A stretch of 64,000 nucleotides of DNA from Corylus avellana (Eukaryota > Streptophyta > Magnoliopsida > Fagales > Betulaceae), in contig NC_081551.1 of assembly GCF_901000735.1 (NCBI RefSeq), positions 18,132,545-18,196,544 on the forward strand. Direction: 5' to 3'. The notes beneath the pieces are model-generated. The model was given only the letters and a program-made list of their open reading frames with translations. It did not search any database and was not told the DNA's origin. The translations under genes were made by a program, and so were the position numbers. Shown here one piece after another: positions 1 through 12,739 of the stretch (positions within the stretch are counted from its first letter, which is position 1; each line of letters starts with the position of its first letter).

Positions 1-4
1 TAAA

Positions 5-249
5 GATGCGTTTGGTATTGCGATTTTAAACAAAATCATAAAAAATGAATTGTTTGGAATTGAGTTTTTAAAAAATTGTGATTTGGAAATGCAACAAATT
101 TGCCTTTTCAAATCGTAGGTAAATAGGTGCTTTTTTTAAAATGCTTAATTTTAAAAGCTAAATTGTGATTTTGCAAAATGCTTAACTACGTTTTTAATAA
201 TCATGTTTTCAAATCGCACATTTTAAAATCGTAAAGTCAAACAGACCCT
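5..249. mobile_element. MITE with imperfect terminal inverted repeats
   Basis: The left end gcgtttggtattgcgatttta and the inverted right end (taaaatcgtaaagtcaaacaga) pair imperfectly. The interior is AT-rich with repeated aaattgtgattt motifs. A related fragment occurs near 52110-52200. The left end may extend beyond the window. Confidence 0.5.
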
Positions 250-2361
250 AAGACTATATAGGTCAACTCTAACCCGACTATTTAATTAAATGAGTCAAAT
301 CTCTCAACTCTAACATTCTAGTTTTGTATTGGGTTCAGTGTCGAATTCACGGGTTATGTCAAAAATTGCTTGCTATTATGTCGAGTTTGGGTCATGTCGA
401 AGCATAGGTATAAAACTATGTCTGTCAACCCTAACTCAACCCATTTAATTAAACCCGTCAGACTCATCAACCATAATCCTTTAATTTCGTGTTTAGTTTG
501 CAAATTGTATCAAAAATTGCCGGTTCTAGGATTTTTAGAAATGTGAAACTATTTTTTTTTTTTAATATCCAATAATAAAAATGTAGTTTCACCTTCATAT
601 TGCATTATTTTTTTCACACTAAAATTTAAAAAATCCTCTTCAAACTATTATCAAACAGTTTTTTTTTTTTTTTTTGGTGCGCATTTATGTATTGAACCGA
701 TAAGAGGAATTTGTAAATTTTAAAATGGAATGAATTTGCAGTCCAATAAATCAAACTCTCGGATTGAGTTTTCAAAACTCTCGACACAAATTACTGGAAT
801 CTGGGCCTAGCTAGTAGCTAGCTAAAGCTCAAAATGAAAAAAAAAAATACAAAACAAACAAACAAACTAACTAACTAACTGATTCCCAAAATGGTGATCG
901 CCAATTCTCAAACCAACATCCTGCACATTGCAGAATTTTCCGGACATTTTTAGTCCTAGTACGTACGCCTGCAAGACAGCGGAGCTGCAGTCACTGGTGG
1001 TCGGGTCCCACGTACGGGCGCCACTGTTGAGCCTCATTCTGTGTTTTGTCCCCATTCCCCGATTCGTCAAAATTAGCAAACTATTTGGGGCCATATCTGA
1101 TTGACATCTTTCACTTCAGTTCTGCATGCTTCACCCGTGCGTTTTCTGTTTTCAGTTGGGAGTTTCATGGCGTCAGGAACTGGAAATTGCTATTTCCAGT
1201 TCTCACCATCGACTGTCATCATCTTCATTTTAAATATATATATACTTTTCAGTATGCTCAGCAACGTACACATCAAAACAAAACGGTGTAAATAATTAAA
1301 GGAATTGTAAAATGAAATTAACCGACCGAGGACAATGGATAAACAGACAGATCGACATCATCAACCGGATAAGGCTCATGCAATGCAGCCTACGTGGATT
1401 CCCCAGAGACCAGAAGCTTTTATTGTTATTCGGAGTTTACATAAATTACTAGAAATTAGTGTCGTGGTCGAAGTTGGTGATACCTAAAGGCACTTGTTTA
1501 ATCAAGTTTTATAAGGAAACTGAAGTTGGTATAAAAGAATCCAAATCGTGCGAATTGAAGGGAAGATGAAGATGAGAGCCATCGCTTAAAACGGGGCACG
1601 TATGGCAGCGAGACCGGGTTAGGGACACATAGCCTTAGCTGGGATGGGTTATGATGCATGCATGAAGAGATATCAGTGTTCCCCCCAGATGATAATAAAA
1701 AAAAAAATAAAAAAATAAAAAAAATTTGTATGAGATGGCAGGAGTATTGATCTCACCCAAATCATAAACATCAATTTCAAAATATATGAGACAATTTTTG
1801 GTACGGTGGAACTATGAATGAGAACAATCTTATATATTATATTATCGTCCTACTCTTCATTTTATTAGGATTATGTGTTAGTGTCCATCAACTCTCAGAT
1901 CAGTCTTTATTTAAAAATCAAAATCAAAAGGTTGATGGATACATATGTTGACATATATGGTAGGGTTTAGTAGCCATTGAGGCTTTTTTTTTTTTTTTAA
2001 TAGTGACTAATTTAAAGATTACTAAACTCTATCATGTTAGTATAGTGTGATAAACGTGAAATAAACGTGTGATATATAACACTCTCTTTACGAGAATAAA
2101 TGAAATCTTTAGACTTTATCATATATCTCAAGTGAAAGTTTAAAAGATTCTTGTTAGAATATAGGGATTTTCTCTATATTCGTGTTGATATTATTTTATT
2201 TATTAAGTATTTACAGTAGATGTAGAAGTAAGTGAAAAATGCCATATACCATATCTTTATCCCATTATCGGAAGGTGTAGTAGCCTTTGTTTAAAAAAAT
2301 AAAATTCCAAAGGCTATTAATCCCTGCCATAGCAACCATAAAGAGATAAAAGTTGGACAAA

Positions 2362-2407
<46 letters not shown>

Positions 2408-3285
2408 AACTTAAAATTTAATCATAAAGTGACTGAACCATCCATTCGTTACCTGCAAGTGACCTTAGAACAGTGAGTTATTCAATCATAATTAAGGATC
2501 TTGACTCATCAATCAATGATTTAGAATCACATCAGAGTGGATGGCATTAATTTAAACGTAACAACTTTTTCACTATAAAGAAATGCAATTCAAACAAACA
2601 AGTCACCCAATTGATTCAGAGGAATGCTACAATGGATTCTACAAACCATCTCCCCACCATCTCTTCACTTTAACATTTTGATTTTTTTTAAAAAAAAAAA
2701 ATTGAGAGAGAAGAGATGGTCTCCCCAACGGATTCACAATGGTTTCTTCAAAGTTGAAATGATGATATTGATGATGACCAATGATGGTTGCATTAATTCC
2801 AAAGGTAGAGGGGATCATAGTCGTGTAGACCATGTGGTGCATGGATGCCCAAGTTATACGTCAACCCCAGCTAATTTGACTTCTCATTGAATCATTCTTT
2901 CGCTTTCACTTTGATACACAAATCCAATTAATCATATATATCTCATCTCTTAAATCCGTGTGCAAGGGTTAATGTGGGTAGGTTTGAGTTTGTTGAACTA
3001 CAGCCAAAAGGTGCTTATCACTTCTTGTCGTGCCCCTTTTCCCACCTTCAAATTATGTTTTTGTGCCGACATCTTTAGATTTTAACCAAGGGATCGAGCC
3101 AATTCTATTTATATTTATATATATCTATATGGGGTGGCTTTTAATTCATTGAGACCACACTGTATAATATATATATATATATATAATTGAATAATAATAC
3201 ACGGTACGTATATATCCTTCATTTAATACAAGATCTGATCATATTATAATTCAAAATCCCTTAAATATTTACCTACTACTACTAC

Positions 3286-3320
<35 letters not shown>

Positions 3321-3600
3321 CATGGGCTTTTTGCAGTACTATCCAATCAATTCATACGTCCCCGTCAGAAAAAAAGTAAAATAAAGTGAATTTTATTCAC
3401 GCATATGCATGTTGGCAATAATGGATGTGTTATGGGAGCTAGCTAGATTGAATTCATGAGTCATGACTTTACCTGAAAACATTTATTTACAGACGAAGAT
3501 CTGATCATTTGGTCCACGAACTGTTAGTGGTGTTTTCTTTTAATGGAAACCCTAAGTTCTTTAAAGCACGCATAAGAGAAAGTAGTGGGCATGAGTTTGG
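250..3600. other. Intergenic, microsatellites only
   Basis: No supported gene. It contains (TA)n at about 2364-2402, a second TA run near 3167-3184, and (ACT)n/(AAT)n at 3272-3319. Short open frames around 870-1295 and 2624-2890 show no recognisable similarity. Confidence 0.6.
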
Positions 3601-3601
3601 G

Positions 3602-6600
3602 TATCTAAATATATAATTTCATATACCTTTGAAGTTTGAAACTTCAAAGAACCATTTGATTAATTGCACGTCAAGCTAGCCCTTAATCAAGAGCACATGC
3701 AAGACAACAAGAAAAAACAAAAACAAGCTCAAATTATCCTTCTGGGAGTCCAATGAAGGGTCACACCGATATTTAAGTCATAATTGACTATGGAAAAGGA
3801 AAGTAGTTTGAAGAAAAAAAAGTATTTACCTAGAAAATAAGCGTACCTCTAGCTAAATGGACCGATCGACTTCATTATCTTTTAATTATTAAGGAGTGAT
3901 TTTCTGAGTGTACGTTGTTGGTTGAGAGAGTGGCTTAAGATCTAACACAAATTAATTTTGTGACCCACACTTCCCTGAACACACTTTAGTCAATCGTCCA
4001 ATAATAACTGAATGTCGGTAATCTAAGTGACAAGATATAACAAGCAATAGCACGCATAACCCCTCTTTAGGCCTTGTGCACTTGTTTCCCATAATCAAAC
4101 TGGATCACCAATTTCTACAAATAATAATCCATAATCTGATAAAAGTTTAGGTGAAAGAATTGAAGCACATTGAAATAATTCAAAAATGGTTGTGGAAAAC
4201 ACTAATATATTAGATCTATACAAACACCTCACATGATAAAGAGAATATGTTGGGAAATTTTTGGTTGTATGAATTTAGTAATGTATAGCTAGCGCTAGCA
4301 CTACATCTCAAATTGTTGAATCAAGTGCCATTTTTTTTTTCTTTTTTTTTTTCTGATCAATACAACCACTTTCCTTATTTAACTTGGTTGTGCAGGAAGA
4401 AATAATTTACCCCCTTTCATTGCTATGAAAATATAGCCTAAAAGACTCCAACTACCAACTAGAAGGGGAGTTGCATAGGTGTTCAAAAGGTAACGCGGGA
4501 TTTAAAAATTATTAACTACACAAATGATTACCAAATATTATGTAAACAGTAAATCAATCAATTTAGTGACGAAGTAAAAACTTCTGAAGAATTCTTTAAG
4601 CTAAACTATTCGAAGATAGCCAAACATAAGAAACCATCCAATATAAAAGAATCCAATTACAAATAGGACATACTTACAAAACCTTTCTAATGAACACCAT
4701 ACCTATCGTAAACAAATGATCCGTTTGTTTCTACCGTAGTAGTTGCAAAACCTCTAGATAATTTTTCTATACGAGATTTCACTTACAACACTTGGAACTC
4801 TAGCAAACTTGGAGTTATCGGAAATAGGTCTAGTTCAAACTAACTTGGAACAACCAACACTTCCTGACTTGAACTATCTCTTCAAAACAGTCATAATTCG
4901 AACTTGTAATGACAAATGGAAGGACATGTACGGGAATGAGTAATGCTATATATACTTTCACTTCTTTACACTCACTTCTTCATACCTATAGGTGGCTTTT
5001 AACACCATCATTAGATTTATGATGAAATTTTATTATATTTTAATCTAATTGCGGTTTTAAAAGTCACTTATGAATGTAGAGAAGTAAGTGTAAAGAAGTT
5101 GGAGTATATGTAGCATTACTCATACTGGAAGGTCATTAAGTACTTCTCAACTGATCAAGTTCAAACAACCCTTGGAATGATGCAAGCTTTTGCCATACTT
5201 CAAACTCTTTAGTTTGAACCACTCATGATACGGTACCTAGGACGCCAGCTTTTGCCATACTTCAAAGTCTTAAGTTCAAGCCAACTTAGAGCGACACTTG
5301 GAATGGTGAGCATCGGTACCATAGGCGGAACCACATGGTGGCTTGAAGTCCCCCCAAGCCACCATGTATATTTTTTTTTTTTAAATGTTGTTATAATCCT
5401 TTTCAAATTAGAATTTTACTTCTCTAAATTTTTTATTTTTTAGTTTTCGCCCTCAAACTCCAAATGCTAGTTTTGCCTCTTATTGGTACCTCTAGGACAC
5501 TATCAGTTCATATATACCTAAATATATAATTTCATATATACCTTTGAAGTCTAAAACTTCAAAGAACCATTTGATTAATTGCACGTCAAGCTAGCCCTTA
5601 ATCAAGAGCACATGCAAGACAACAAGAAAAAACAAAAAACAAAAAACCAGCTCATATTGTCCTTTCGGGAGTCCAGCGAGGGGTCACACCGATACTTAAG
5701 TCATATTTGACTATGGAGAAGGAAAGGAGTTTGAAGAAGAAAAAGCATTTGCCTAGAAAATAAGCGTACATCTAAATGGACCGACTTCATTATCTTTTAA
5801 TTAAGGAGTGATTTCCTGAGTGTAAGTTGTTGGTTGAGAGAGTGGCTTAAGGTCTAACACAAATTAATTTTGTGGCCCACACTTCCCTGAACACATTTTT
5901 ATCAATCTTCCGATAATAATTGAATGTCAGTAATCTAAGTGACACGATATAACAAGCAATAGCATAACCCCTCTTTAGGCCTTGTGCACTTGTTTCCCAT
6001 AGTCAAACTGGATCACCAATTTCTACAAATAATAATCCATAATCTGATACTAGCTCAGTTGAAAGAATTGAAGCACAATGAAATAATTCAAAAATGTGGA
6101 AAACACAAATATATTAGATCTATATAAACACCTCACATGATAAAGAGAATATGTTCCCCTGTCCTTATTGGCTTAGAAAAAAACAAAAAAAGTTAACATA
6201 TGTAGAATTTAACTTGGCTGTGCAGGCAGAAATAATTTACCCCCATTCATTGCTTATGAAAATATAGCCTAAAAGTCTCTAGCTAAGAATTAGAAGGGGA
6301 GTTGCAAACTTACATAGGTGTTCAAAAGATAACGCAAAATTTAAAAATTATTAACCACACAAATGATTACCAAATATTATATAAACAGTAAATTAATCAA
6401 CACAAATAATTTAGTGATGAAGTGAAAACTTTTGAAGAATTCCTTAAAAGTTAAACTATTCAAAGATAGCCAAACCCAAGAAACTATCCAATTACAAGTA
6501 GGACACACTTACAAAACCTTTCTAATGAACACCATACTTGTACTAAACAAAATAATCCGTTTGTTTCTACTGCAGTAGCTGCAAAACCTCTAGATAATTC

Positions 6601-7118
6601 TTCTATATGAGATTTCTCTTGCAACACTTGGAACTCTAGCAAACTTGGAGTTCTCTGAAATAGGTCTAGTTCAAACTAACTTAATTGGAATGACCAACAC
6701 TTCCAAACTTGAACTATCTTCAAAACAATCATAGTTCGAATTAACTTGTAATGACAAATGGAAGGACACACATGTACCGGAAGGACTAACGCTGTATATA
6801 CTTCCACTTCCTTACACCCATTTCTCCATACTCATAGGTAGCTTTTAACTCTACTATTGGATTTTGAATGGTATTTTATTATATTTTTATCCATTGGATT
6901 TGGGATGATAAAAATATAATAAAATACCATCCCAAATCTAATGGTAGAGTTAAAAGCCACCTATGAGTGTAGATTTATTATTATTATTTAAATGATGTTA
7001 TAATCCTTTTCAAATTAGAATTTTACTTCTCTAAATTTTTTATTTTTTAGTTTTACCCCTCAAACTCCAAATGCTAGTTTTGCCTCTTATTGGTACCTCT
7101 GGAACACTATCAGTTCAA
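3602..7118. repeat. Tandem duplication, two units of about 1.9 and 1.6 kb
   Basis: Unit 1 (about 3602-5513) and unit 2 (about 5514-7118) share order and sequence from tatctaaatatataatttcat through tggtacctctrgaacactatcagttca. Substitutions and indels are frequent, so the duplication is not recent. Unit 1 has about 300 extra bases around 5130-5370, including a short internal repeat (ccagcttttgccatacttcaa). Each unit carries one MITE copy at the same place. No coding sequence. Confidence 0.8.
4938..5121. mobile_element. Foldback MITE (unit 1 of the tandem duplication)
   Basis: It begins GAGTAATGCTA and ends TAGCATTACTC, with long complementary arms (tatatacttycacttctttacac, then taggtggcttttaa). 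A copy in unit 2 (about 6785-6973) has lost its right end. A related element lies at 9936-10091. Confidence 0.7.
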
Positions 7119-8261
7119 TTTGACTCGGGACGAAGCTTGGGACAACATGTTTTGTCCAACTTGAGATTGCTTCTTTAACAGGTTAATTCGAACTGGTAAA
7201 TTCTTAATTCAAACAGAGAACACAAATTTGAGCTAAATGATAAATCGTAAGCATACTTTTGTCTAATTAATTAAATCATACTACACCAAAGTATTTAAAG
7301 TATTTTGAACACGGAATCAACCAACCTAGAAACTAACAGCTTGGCAGTTAAAACAGCAGATATAACAGAAAAACAAATCCTGTTACCCATGTTGAATCAT
7401 GTGGCATTAATTGGAATCACTTAATTATGCCTACCTAAGGCATGAAGCGACAGATGGACCGACAAGTGACAATTATAAGATAAGATGTGTTGGAAACCAA
7501 AATACGTGAATTATGAAGGGCATCAAATCAAAATCTATGCTCTTAAAAGAGCTGACAATTTGACAATCATCGTATGCAAAATTCCACTCAAGTAATTAAG
7601 TGAAATTTGACAACCTCGTGCACCTAACGGTATTAAGTTAATTTCAGATTAGCCATCAATATAAGCTAGCTTCTCATCTACTTCTCATAAATTTCATTTA
7701 TAGGCTTACTTAATTTACGTACAAGAAAAGTCAAGTAGAGAGAGCTTGCCAATACTAATTGCCATGCTTGATATTGACATGCATTACTCATGAGATTGAG
7801 AGGGGGGTCTTATAGGTTACGCTGGTTGATAGCTAATAACTGTTTGGATGTTAATTATGATGATGTATTGACTTTATATACTCAAAAGCTACATATATTG
7901 GTTCGCAAGATTATCTGAAAAAGACTTAGATTTAAGATATCTTTAAAATATCCGAAAGCAAAGGCCAAAGGTAGCATAGCTTGTTTCCGTTCTAAGTTGT
8001 CAAATCAAAGGTGAATGAATGAGACATGATTCAAATTTGGGACTTTTGTTATAATACTATGCTAAATCAGTACTTGTCCAAAAAAGTTAAACTGATAGAA
8101 ATAAAAAAATTTAATCATTTAATTTATATTCTAGCTAACAAAATTGATTCAATTGGAGCTTATCCTTTTTTGCTCCACGTATGCTATAGATTGGTATAGC
8201 TCAAAATGGTTTTGAAATTGATTCCACCTGCACTTAATGTTTAGTATTTGATTTAATTAAA

Positions 8262-8743
8262 GGGTAAATGTATAATAAACCCCTGAGTCAACCCTCCAAA
8301 ATTTTAATCTCCCTAAGTTTTTTTTTTCTCGAAAATTTAGTCCCTAGGTCACTTGAAATGACAATAAAATCCCTGCCATTTAAATTTTTTAACAGACGTT
8401 AGGGCAACTCAAAACGCATCGTTTTACCAGATTAAAATATATAAATTTTTATTAATTTAATTTAAAAAATTAAATCTAAAAATTTAAAAATAAAAAATTT
8501 ATTAATAATATATATTTTTTAATTTTTAGATTTAATTTTTAAATTAAATTAACAAAAAATTAATATTTTAATCGGGTAAAACTGTACATTTTCAGTTACC
8601 CTAACATCTGTTAAAAAATTTTAACAGCAGAGATTTTATTGTCATTTCAATTGACCGAGGGACTAAATTTTCGGAAAAAAAAAAAAATGTAGGGAGATTT
8701 AAATTTTGGAGGGTTGACTCAGAGATTTATTATACATTTACCC
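8262..8743. mobile_element. Mutator-type MITE with 9-base target duplication
   Basis: A 482-base element whose arms are inverted repeats of each other over most of its length: it starts GGGTAAATGTATAATAAA and ends with the exact complement. It is flanked by perfect 9-base direct repeats ttaattaaa (8253-8261 and 8744-8752). Nine bases is the target size of Mutator-like elements. No ORF. Confidence 0.8.
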
Positions 8744-9935
8744 TTAATTAAATGATTAAATTTATTTATTATTATCAGCCTAAACTTTTATAATAAGTGG
8801 TAATTTAACACTTCAAAACGAGTACCGTCGATTTTGAGCAACTAGACTAGACATGGATCATAATTTTTTTCATAGCCTTGAACAATCCTGCGAGCTTTCT
8901 TACTAATAATAAAAGCCATTTTTTTTTTCCCTTTTCAATAATTAATAAAAGCCTTTTGCTACAAGCTCTCTTTTTCTCTCTCTCTCTCTCTCTCTTATTT
9001 ATAATTGAGTAAGCCCACCTTGACCTAACAATATTTTTTTTCAGGTGGGTGAAAAGATCCCACGTTTCATTATTTTAAAGAGTTTTTCAAACTTGACTTT
9101 GTTTTGTTTATTTTTTTATTCTTTTGTTTTTAAAACAAATACATTAATAAATAACTTAAAACACAAAATATTCTTTAAAATACAAAAATAGTTTTCACGC
9201 CCGAACACATTTTCAAACAAAAAAAAAACACCCCAAAACACATTATTAAATATACCAAAAGCTTTTCTTAATAGTTTTCTGTCCAAACGCAAAGAACATT
9301 GTATAAGTTGAAGACAAAACAAATCAATTCAAAAAAAAAAAAAAAAAAAAAATCTAGTACCTAAAAATAAATAAAAAAGAGTCTAGTGGGATCGAACCCG
9401 AAAAACGATGTATGTTAATTGAGGATGAGGAGACAGAGCAAGGCAATAAGGTAGGGCCACGTGGCTAGGCGGACCAGAGTGTAGGAGCCCAATTCATGTG
9501 CTATCAAAATCAAAGTCACATTGGAGTTTAGTGATGATAAGGGGTTTTGGCAAATATCATTCACTATATGAATTCGGTATCATTAATGTTTATAAGAAAG
9601 ATTAGTATATGTCAATTTTCTGATCGGGTGATGATACCATTGCTTCAATATTGTTAGGTGCTTGTCCAAATTAATGAAATTATAGTTGTTAACTGGGCGG
9701 AAAAAGACATTAAACCTACCACAAACAGTTAAAATTTTGTTTTGTTGAATTCAACGATTTATATATGGTGTTATATCATTCAATTTTTTTAAAATAACGT
9801 GATTATTAGATTCGTAAAATCTAATCTTGATAGACCATAAAATGATTTAGTAAAATGGAGAGGGTCGGTTCCAAATGAAAGAGGTCATGAGAGGTTTTAT
9901 CGGCATGGAAGTTTGCTTAAAACTTTTATGTACTA

Positions 9936-10091
9936 GAGTCTTATGATAATTCTAGAAGTCTTTCTTGTGTCACTCTGTGTTCCTAAAAAACTGAGTTGAC
10001 TTTTAAAATTATCATTTGATCAAAATCCAATAGTGATTTTAAGAACCACATTATTCTTGGAGTGACGCAAGAAAAAGTTGTAGCATTACTC
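9936..10091. mobile_element. Small foldback MITE related to the 4938 family
   Basis: Left arm gagtcttatgat..tttcttgtgtcactc, right arm gagtgacgcaagaaaaa..tagcattactc. The arms pair imperfectly over about 40 bases. It is flanked by intergenic AT-rich DNA. Confidence 0.55.
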
Positions 10092-10199
10092 GAGTCTCCC
10101 ACATATTTTGATGAGCCTAATTTGGAGGTCAACAGGTTGGACTATACGTTATCAATTAGGCAACATTTTTTAGCTAGACTTGTTAATTTTTTTCTTTTT

Positions 10200-10298
10200 T
10201 AACATGTCCACATAAGAAAAATGAGATGGGGAATTTGAACTAGTGACTTCCGTTTCATGAGGCGTCGTCCACAACCGATTAAGCTACCCTTTGGGGAT
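10200..10298 (-). mobile_element. tRNA-derived SINE fragment
   Basis: On the minus strand a tRNA-like start (ggtagcttaatcggttgtgg, box A type) is followed about 35 bases on by tagttcaaattcccc (box B type), then a T-rich tail. There is no intact cloverleaf, so this is not a functional tRNA gene. Confidence 0.5.
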
Positions 10299-12739
10299 GC
10301 CAGACCTGTTAATTAAGACTCACTCCTTTGATAGTGATCAGCCCATCTAAAACACCCTAAAAGAACATTCTAATCCATTTGGGCCGCGTTTGATTCTATT
10401 GCGCCTTGTATGAGTAAAGGGCCACTGTGTGATTGCCAAAAGTTATTGTTGTTTCCAATTAAAATTACAATCAGCTTCTCTTGGAAGTGGGTTTTTTTTT
10501 TTTTTTTTGGGATAAGTATAAATTTATAGAAAAAAATTAATTAACTAGAAAAAAAAAAAAAAAAAAATCTACAGGCAACCCCTAAAAAAAAGGGCCTAAA
10601 AGGGGGCCTACACAACAAGGCACAAGCAAAAAGGAGCAAGCAAAACAAAAAAATTAGATGAGAAAAATTCCAAGACCCAGCTAGAAAATGGAATAATTAA
10701 TTATAAACGCCCTTAAAAGAGTTGGGTTCGGATCTAACTCAAAACAAAATCTCTAAAGAAAAATGCACCTGAAATCTTTGTTAATTTTTTGCTAGGCCAA
10801 TAATTTCAGTGTCATTGATTATAAACGCTTGATGGTTTGCCACTATTCTTATGCTTTCGCTGGCAAATTAGAAGTTAATTAAAAAAATAATAATTTGTTT
10901 TATTTTCTCCTGCTATTATCTTTTACTTTATGTTATTATATGAAATCAGAAAGAAAACAAACAAGCAAGAAGCAGAAGTAGCACTATTAATTAATCTTCG
11001 TTACAATTAGCTTCTAAGTGCACGTACGGTCTCTGCATGCATGCATGCATAAGCCATGAAGTAGTACATATGTACTCATGAGCACCTCCCTCAAAAGAAC
11101 ATCCATGCAATTTATAAAGCCATCAACATTCAACGCCACTGAGTTCCTGCTATCAAATAACGTCAGCTTCGTACCATCATTGCCGCTTGCATTTGCCTTC
11201 GAATCAGAAGAAAAAGAAGAAGAAGATGTAGATGATGATCTAGATGAAATAGAAACAGAAGCCGATATTGGAGATGTTGTTGACTTAGCGCTGGAATCTG
11301 GATCTGCTTCTTCGAAGATCTTTGCGTCTAGGGAATTTGGTGGGAGGCTCAAAATTAATAGATGGAAATAACAGAGACAAAGAACAATAATAATGAAAGT
11401 GATCAAGCAATTATTGCAACCAAAATCATATTCTTAATTTGTTTTTTTAAGCGTCCTATATTATTCTTGTAGTCCAAAAAGAACTGTCTTTTATTTATTT
11501 ACTTTATATATTCTTTATCCACAAAACCTAGGAATCTTTTTTGCCCTTGTCCTTGTAACTTGTCTCTTTCAAGCCCGAGTCATTTTTAAGCCTCCATTCA
11601 ATGCAGTATAAAGGATATGGAGAAGGCTTAAGGTAATGGATGACTTCATTTGTTAAGGATGCCTTGAGAAATTGAATTCCACGTCCCAAGATGACAGTCA
11701 AAAAAATTTAAAGCTTGCAATTCCCATGAAAATTCCCAACATTTATTTCTAATGAGCCAAATGTTAGTTTCCTTTTCCTTAATAATTGTCATCTGTTTGG
11801 CAAGAAAAATCTAGCTAGGGGGGGACTGTAAATTTCAGATGGTCTAATATAACAAAAGCTTTGGCAATTTATTGGCCAGATTGTTGGCAATTTTGGTAGT
11901 AAATTGTGAAAGAATTTTTATGGTTCCCCAATAGGTTTTGGGCTGTTCACCTATCTCCTTAGATAAGTGAGAGCCCCTTTAAGGGTTGGATCACCAAATT
12001 TCTATGGTACTCCAAACAATTTGTTAATCAAACCAGGGAAACCTGAGATCTAGGGCAATATATTCATGCTAAAAAGTCTCCTGATTCACATTGTCCTTGA
12101 CTATCAAATTTTCGCTTTTTGGAGATGATTTTCTTACTCTGCTATTAACATCATCAAATTATGGCTTGTTGGTTTTTATTGATTGTAGTATTCAACCATT
12201 TTGTACAAAAAATATTACACGTTCAAGATACAATAATTATATATATATATTGATGGTTATTACCATGAAAGGTCAAGTGTACGCAAAATTAACCCCCCTT
12301 CAAATTTGATCATTTGTAACAATTTTTAATGCATGGTTTGCCTGTAGGAAAATGTTTGCGGTACTACAGCTTTTACAACCCATTACAAATTCATGCGGAA
12401 AAACAATTAACATGTAACTTGCGAATGAAATATTATGCATTGATGAATTTCACACAATCACCTCACCTCACCTCTATATTGAAAATTGGGCAGTAGATCA
12501 AACTCAATTTACAGAAGGTATTAAATTCCTCTTTACATGGCAAAGCAAATAAATTAACCCCTTCCACTTTTCTCTTAGAAAATTGCAATCACTACCTGAT
12601 TATGTACCCCTGAGAAATAGTCAGTAGGCCAAAAAAAAATAATAATAAAATAAAATTATTGAACTGTACAGTATGCTATACAATGAGTAAATATAACATT
12701 CAATATGCTTCTTGACTAAGGTTGTCTTCAGTTTTTGTT

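Larger units (their letters stand above)
8753..12739. other. Intergenic downstream of GRV2, no supported gene
   Basis: Apart from the SINE and MITE listed separately, it holds (CT)n at about 8968-8995 and poly-A/T tracts. A minus-strand frame at 11014-11406 translates to a hydrophobic start followed by Ser-rich sequence (SSRSSSTSSSSFSSDSKANA), resembling a small secreted protein. It opens with TTG, and the nearest upstream ATG runs into a stop, so I do not call it a gene. Confidence 0.5.

Noticed and set aside
11014..11406. Secreted-peptide-like frame on the minus strand
   Set aside because: The frame opens with TTG, the nearby ATG is in a frame that stops at once, and the composition is Ser-repeat driven. 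Without a start or a recognised motif it is not called.
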